Source: Diplonema papillatum | Lineage: Eukaryota > Euglenozoa > Diplonemea > Diplonemida > Diplonemidae | Direction: 5' to 3' | DNA: 64,000 nt | Assembly (NCBI GenBank): GCA_030068145.1 | Contig: JAPJBO010000072.1 | Span: forward strand, 297,001-361,000 | In this document: one piece after another, positions 60,111 to 64,000 of the stretch | Layout: every line of letters begins with the position of its first letter | How positions within the stretch are numbered: position 1 is the first letter of the stretch | Translations under genes and position numbers: made by a program | Notes under the pieces: model-generated | Seen by the model: the letters and a program-made list of their open reading frames with translations, nothing else | Told to the model about the DNA's origin: nothing | The model's database searches: none

Positions 60111-63100
60111 CTGGAGATCGCGTTATGGTCCGCAGACTCCACGCCGTAGTACGTTGGATTTTTGTACAGCCGGCGGAACAGGTACGTCCACGTCAGGTAG
60201 TCGACGGTGTCCTGCCGCTTGCCGATGGTCCCCGCGACGATCTCGGCGTTGATGTGCTCGTGCATGTTTTTGTGCAGCGACGACTCGACTGGGAACGGGT
60301 CGTTGACGAACTTCTTGTAGAACGCCTTCTTCGGCTCGTGGACCATGACCACCGCGACACCCGACTTGTCGAATTGAGGCCGCCCGGCGCGGCCCATCAT
60401 TTGCAGGACGTCGGTGAGGGAGAAGTCGACGTACGACTTCGTCTTCGCGTCGTAGAACTCCGTGCCTTTGATGACGACCAAGTGCGCGGGGAAGTTGACG
60501 CCCCATGCAAGGGTGCTCGTGGCGACGAGGATCTTCAGCTTCCCGGTCACGAACATGTGCTCCATGAGGTCTTTGTCGGTCTCGGTCAGCCCCGCGTGGT
60601 GGATGCCGACACCGAAGGACAGCGTGGTCCGCAGGTGCTCGTCGGTGGCCTGCGAGACGTAGTGGTCAACCTCCTCCTGCGGCATCTCCGCCACGAAGAG
60701 CTCTGGGTTCGACGACACCCCGAGGAACGACACTAGGTCTTGCGCGGTCAGCCGGGTCTGCCGGCGGGACGACACGAAAACGATGACCGGCTTCACGGTT
60801 TCGAGCCCGGCGCTGTTGATGTACTTCGCGTGCTTTTCGATGGCGGTGAACGTCGGCTTGTTCATAGTCGCCATGCGGGGGCAGTAGTTCCGTCCCGGGT
60901 ACCCCTGGATGTGCAAATCGAGGGGTACTGGGCGGACCTGCGGCCGGAAGTTGTAGAGACCTTGGCCCTGGATGCCCATCCAGGAAGCGAGATCCGACGC
61001 GTTGGCCAGCGCTGTCGAGAGGCCAACCACGCGGATCTTCCGCCCAAGGTGCCACCCCATGTACCGCATCCGGGAGAGGATCACCTCGAGGATGGGCCCC
61101 CTGTCCCCCCCGAGCATGTGGATCTCGTCGATGACCACCAGCGCGACGGACTGCACGTACTGCCGGTTCTGCCAGCTCCTCGAGATCCCGTCCCACTTCT
61201 CAGGCGTGCAGCACAGGATGTCCGCCTTCGTGAGCCGAGAGACGTCCGGCGTGTGGTCCCCGGAAAGCTCGAGCACGGTCTTCCCGAGCACGTCGCCAAA
61301 CCGAGCGGACCAGTCCTTCATCCGCTCTTTCACCAGCGCCTTCAGCGGCGCGATGTACACGATTTTCTCCTTCCCGACCTCCCCAGCGAGGTTGAACACC
61401 CGGAACATCGCGAGCTCCGCCGCAACGGTCTTCCCGCTGCCCGTCGGCGCGCCGAAGAGGACGTTGAGGTCGGTGTGGTACAGCGTGTGGAAGCACTGCG
61501 TCTGCACCGAGTTCAGATGCTTGAACCGCATGATTTCCCGGTACTTCGGGTACGCGAGGACGGTCCGCAGCTCGAGCGGGCGCAAGGGAAGGAGCTCCGT
61601 AAACGGCCGCAGGTCCTCGGGCATGATCACTCCCTTGAGGAACATGTCGCTGCAGTCTTCGGCTTGCAACCAGCGGTCCGAAACCGCGCGGATGATGTAG
61701 TGGGTGTGCCCGTCGCGAATGGGGAGGGTGAAGTTGATCTCGACCTTCGCGAGGTCCTTTTCGGCGATCCCCCGGGCCGCTTGCCTCGGGTCGTTGACCT
61801 GCTTCGCGGTCAGCAACACGAGCTCCTTGTGGTGCACTTTTTCGCCGTTCGAGTCCTCGACGAAGAGGTGCCACGGCTGCGTCGTGCCGTGGTGCTTCTG
61901 GGACCACTTGAAATACGGGATCAGCTCCACTTTCACGCGGATGATCGTGGCGGTGATGGGCGCCACTTCGTGGCGGATTTCCATGCGGGGGAAGAGGTAG
62001 GTAAGGTCTTGGACGATGGACGCGTACTTGTAGTTCCGGATCAGGGCGCCGATCGACTTCGTGTCCTGGTCAGCGAGGGCACGGATCGTGCAGCGGTTGT
62101 CGACGAGCTTCGCGCAGATGTTGTGGGGGAGTTCGCCGAACTGGATGATCTCGGGCTGCGTGCTCCACGCCCGCCGCTCGATCATCTTCGCGAGCTCCAG
62201 GAAGATCATGATCGACCGCGGGATTTCCCGCTGGATCGCGATTTCGAGCAGCGCGCGGCAGATCCGTCCGGCGTTGTCCGCCACGTACTGCATGTCGTTC
62301 GAAAGCGAAAACGACTGCGGCGAGTACCGCGCGATCCACGCTTGGATCAACGTCCGCGTCTTGATCTCCGCCCCGCTGATGTCCTGATCGTCCCCCGACA
62401 GCAGCCGCGCCTTCTGCTTCAGCGACGGCGTCTCGAGCACGCAGAAGTTGGACCGGACCTCCAATAGCTCGCCTATCTCGTCCTCCCGGACCCTGATTTG
62501 GTCGAACTCCGCTGCTTTCGAGATCAGGAGCAGGGCTTCCCCGTAGTCCTGGATCACCGTCCCGCGTTCGAATCCCTCCTCGTTCCACCGGTGGATGGTC
62601 TCGTACTGGATGTAGTAATGGGCCGCGATCCGGCCGATGTACACGGAGCTGAAATTGTCCGCGGTCGCGGACGCTTCGTAGCGGATCATCTCCGCCTCGT
62701 CGAGGTTCTTCGCCGCCGCTTCGACCATCTTCATCGCGTTGTTCCGCAGGCCAGGGTCCTTCGAGAGCGTGTTCGGCTTGAGCCCGTACGCCAGCGGGTT
62801 CTTGCACATCCGGATGTAGAGGTACGTGAACTTGAACCACCGCCACGCGTCCTCCTTCGAGTTGACGGATCCGAGTACGATTTCGGCGTTCAAATGGTCG
62901 GTAAGATGGTTCTGCAGCTTCGACTCGATGGGCACCGAAGCACTCATCGCGTGGATGTAGTGCGGGAGCTTGTCCATCGACGTCATGATGATGCCCTCTC
63001 CGGTCGTGTCGAACTGCGGTCGACCCGCCCGACCGAAGATCTGCATCACGTCCAGGATCGAAATATCAGTCCATCCACCCTTCGACGCGGCGTAGACTTG

Positions 63101-63454
63101 CGTGCCGTGGATGATGACGGTGTGCGCGGGAAGGTTGACCCCCCACGCGAGAGTGGCCGTGGTCACCAAAATCTTGATGTGCCCCTGGGAGAACAAGTCC
63201 TCGGTCACCCTCCGGGCGTTCCGCAGCAGCCCGGCGTGGTGGATGCCGATGCTCGACGGGAACAGGTCCTGCAGCTGCGGGCACTGCGAGTTGCTGACCT
63301 GCTTCCAAGCCCGGCTGGGCACGTTCTCTTGCGAAAACAGGTGCCCGTTTTCCTGCTGCGACATCTCGCGCATCGTCTTCCCGATGTTGTACGTCTTCGC
63401 GCGGCTGTGCACGAAGATCATCACCTGCTTGCCGTTCTTCAAAGCACGGCAGAC
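60111..63454 (-). CDS. ASCC3: ASCC3/Slh1-type Ski2-like RNA helicase, main exon
   Basis: A 3,344-nt exon encoding ~1,114 residues of a double-cassette Ski2-like helicase. It opens inside cassette 1 with RecA2: QVMIFVHSRAK, then TATLAWGVNLPAH (~99-111) and QIFGRAGRPQFD (138-149). The first winged-helix/Sec63 module follows (~200-600). Cassette 2 has GAPTGSGKT (668-676), DEIH (776-779), GLSTALAN, VFVSSRRQTRLTA, STLAWGVNFPAH and QMMGRAGRPQFD. Phrases such as HIQGYPGRNYCPRMATMNKP follow human ASCC3 much more closely than Brr2. ASCC3/Slh1 unwinds or extracts stalled ribosomes in the RQT/ASC complex, and in animals also assists alkylation repair. The acceptor is TCGCAG|GTC at 63,455. RecA1 of cassette 1 and the N-terminus are not in the window; they must lie in exons beyond 64,000, or the copy is truncated. 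Confidence 0.93.
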
Positions 63455-64000
63455 CTGCGAATTGTGTGTGCGTTTGGTGGTGCATCCCGAAATGCAACGC
63501 GGAGGCAACGCGATCGTATCGGCACCTCTTCGCCGAGAACTTACAAGCAACTTTTGCTCGAGCTAAAGTCCGGCCCCAATGGCGGGTGTGCACACCAGGA
63601 AACAGAGAGTGCACACCCTATTTCACACCCTATTTCACACCCTATTTCACACCCTATTTCACACCCTATTTCACACCCTATTTCACACCCTATTTCCGGG
63701 TGTGGGACACCCGCTTTTGGAGAGTCTGGTTTCACTCGATTTCACCGTGTAGGCCAAAATGTTGGGCACACAACGCGTTTGCTCGACCAATCACAACGAA
63801 AAGGCTTGGAACACTCCTGCCAAATGAACAGGAGCCACTGTACCCCCGCTGACACGAGCCCGCGTTCTTTTCCAGTTGTAACTATAGGCAGACTCCTGAG
63901 GCGATGCCAAATGGGGAGAGGGGGGCGGAAAGATTTGCGGCGGGCGAGTGTCTCTCAGACTCGCGTTTTAATACACAATAAACTTTTATACACAAAAAAA
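63455..64000. other. ASCC3 upstream intron or gene edge
   Basis: No helicase coding sequence is seen here, so this is presumably intron. It holds the 12-bp repeat below, then GGGTGTGGGACACCCG hairpin sequence. At the extreme end AATAAA (63,977) is followed by an A-run. Confidence 0.55.
63610..63695 (+). repeat. 12-bp tandem repeat, 7 units
   Basis: The unit acaccctatttc is repeated without change and flanked by GTGCACACC and GGTGTGGGACACCC sequences that can pair. Confidence 0.95.

Noticed and set aside
56690..63454. Calling the helicase Brr2 (U5 snRNP)
   Set aside because: Both cassettes keep canonical motifs and key phrases (HNED, HIQGYPG..YCPRM, DVMQIFGRAGRPQFD) follow ASCC3/Slh1. Brr2 has a degenerate second cassette.
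63610..63695. Telomere-like ACACCCTATTTC repeats
   Set aside because: Seven perfect 12-bp units inside an intron/gene flank do not match a known telomeric repeat and do not extend to the end.

Overview
The window looks like nuclear DNA of an intron-bearing, repeat-rich single-celled eukaryote. Supporting points are canonical GT-AG introns in a long helicase gene, eukaryote-only housekeeping proteins (ASCC3/Slh1-type helicase, topoisomerase III beta), a fragment of nuclear 18S rRNA, LINE-type reverse transcriptase and a sperm-tail PG-rich (flagellar) motif. No bacterial operon or plastid/mitochondrial gene is visible. The variant 18S fragment, the WDS-x-R/CCCH zinc module and the Arg/Glu-rich long protein make a flagellated protist plausible. 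I lean weakly to Euglenozoa (diplonemid-like), but this is an inference and not shown. Most of the window is not gene.

Layout. 1-1.06 kb: 670-bp tandem duplication. 1.05-2.67 kb: possible inverted-repeat element. 2.67-6.02 kb: element bounded by 28-bp inverted repeats and carrying a non-LTR reverse transcriptase. 6-10 kb: tandem repeats and unassigned DNA. 10.25-11.40 kb: gene with a novel-looking threefold Cys/His cluster. 11.4-25 kb: dispersed repeats, a Pol III-type SINE candidate, a well-defined MITE (29-bp TIR, 6-bp TSD) and a large foldback element. 25.3-27.3 kb and 31.5-33.5 kb: two paralogous NTF2-like/zinc-finger genes, each with broken copies beside it. 27.4-30.2 kb: duplicated Tyr/Ser-rich small genes. 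30.9 kb: 18S fragment. 34.4-39.4 kb: STPGR-type gene family including a copy with 41 units of an 18-bp coding repeat. 39.5-41 kb: tandem acidic-tail gene pair. 41.5-46.5 kb: a 794-residue Arg/Glu-rich protein gene plus several decayed copies of its 3' end. 48.2-50.7 kb: TOP3B-like gene. 50.85-54.4 kb: tandem array of a ~150-180-bp unit. 56.7-63.45 kb: ASCC3-like helicase gene in at least three exons, continuing past the window edge.

The genes do not form a pathway. TOP3B and ASCC3 both act on nucleic acid in mRNA/translation quality control or DNA topology, but their proximity looks accidental. The organising principle is duplication: almost every lineage-specific gene sits next to truncated or frameshifted copies of itself, with SINE-, LINE- and MITE-like elements between them. 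The most intriguing signal is a conserved ~50-bp block in the same orientation ~170-330 bp upstream of three start codons (two Tyr/Ser-rich genes and TOP3B), which is also amplified into the 50.85-54.4 kb array.
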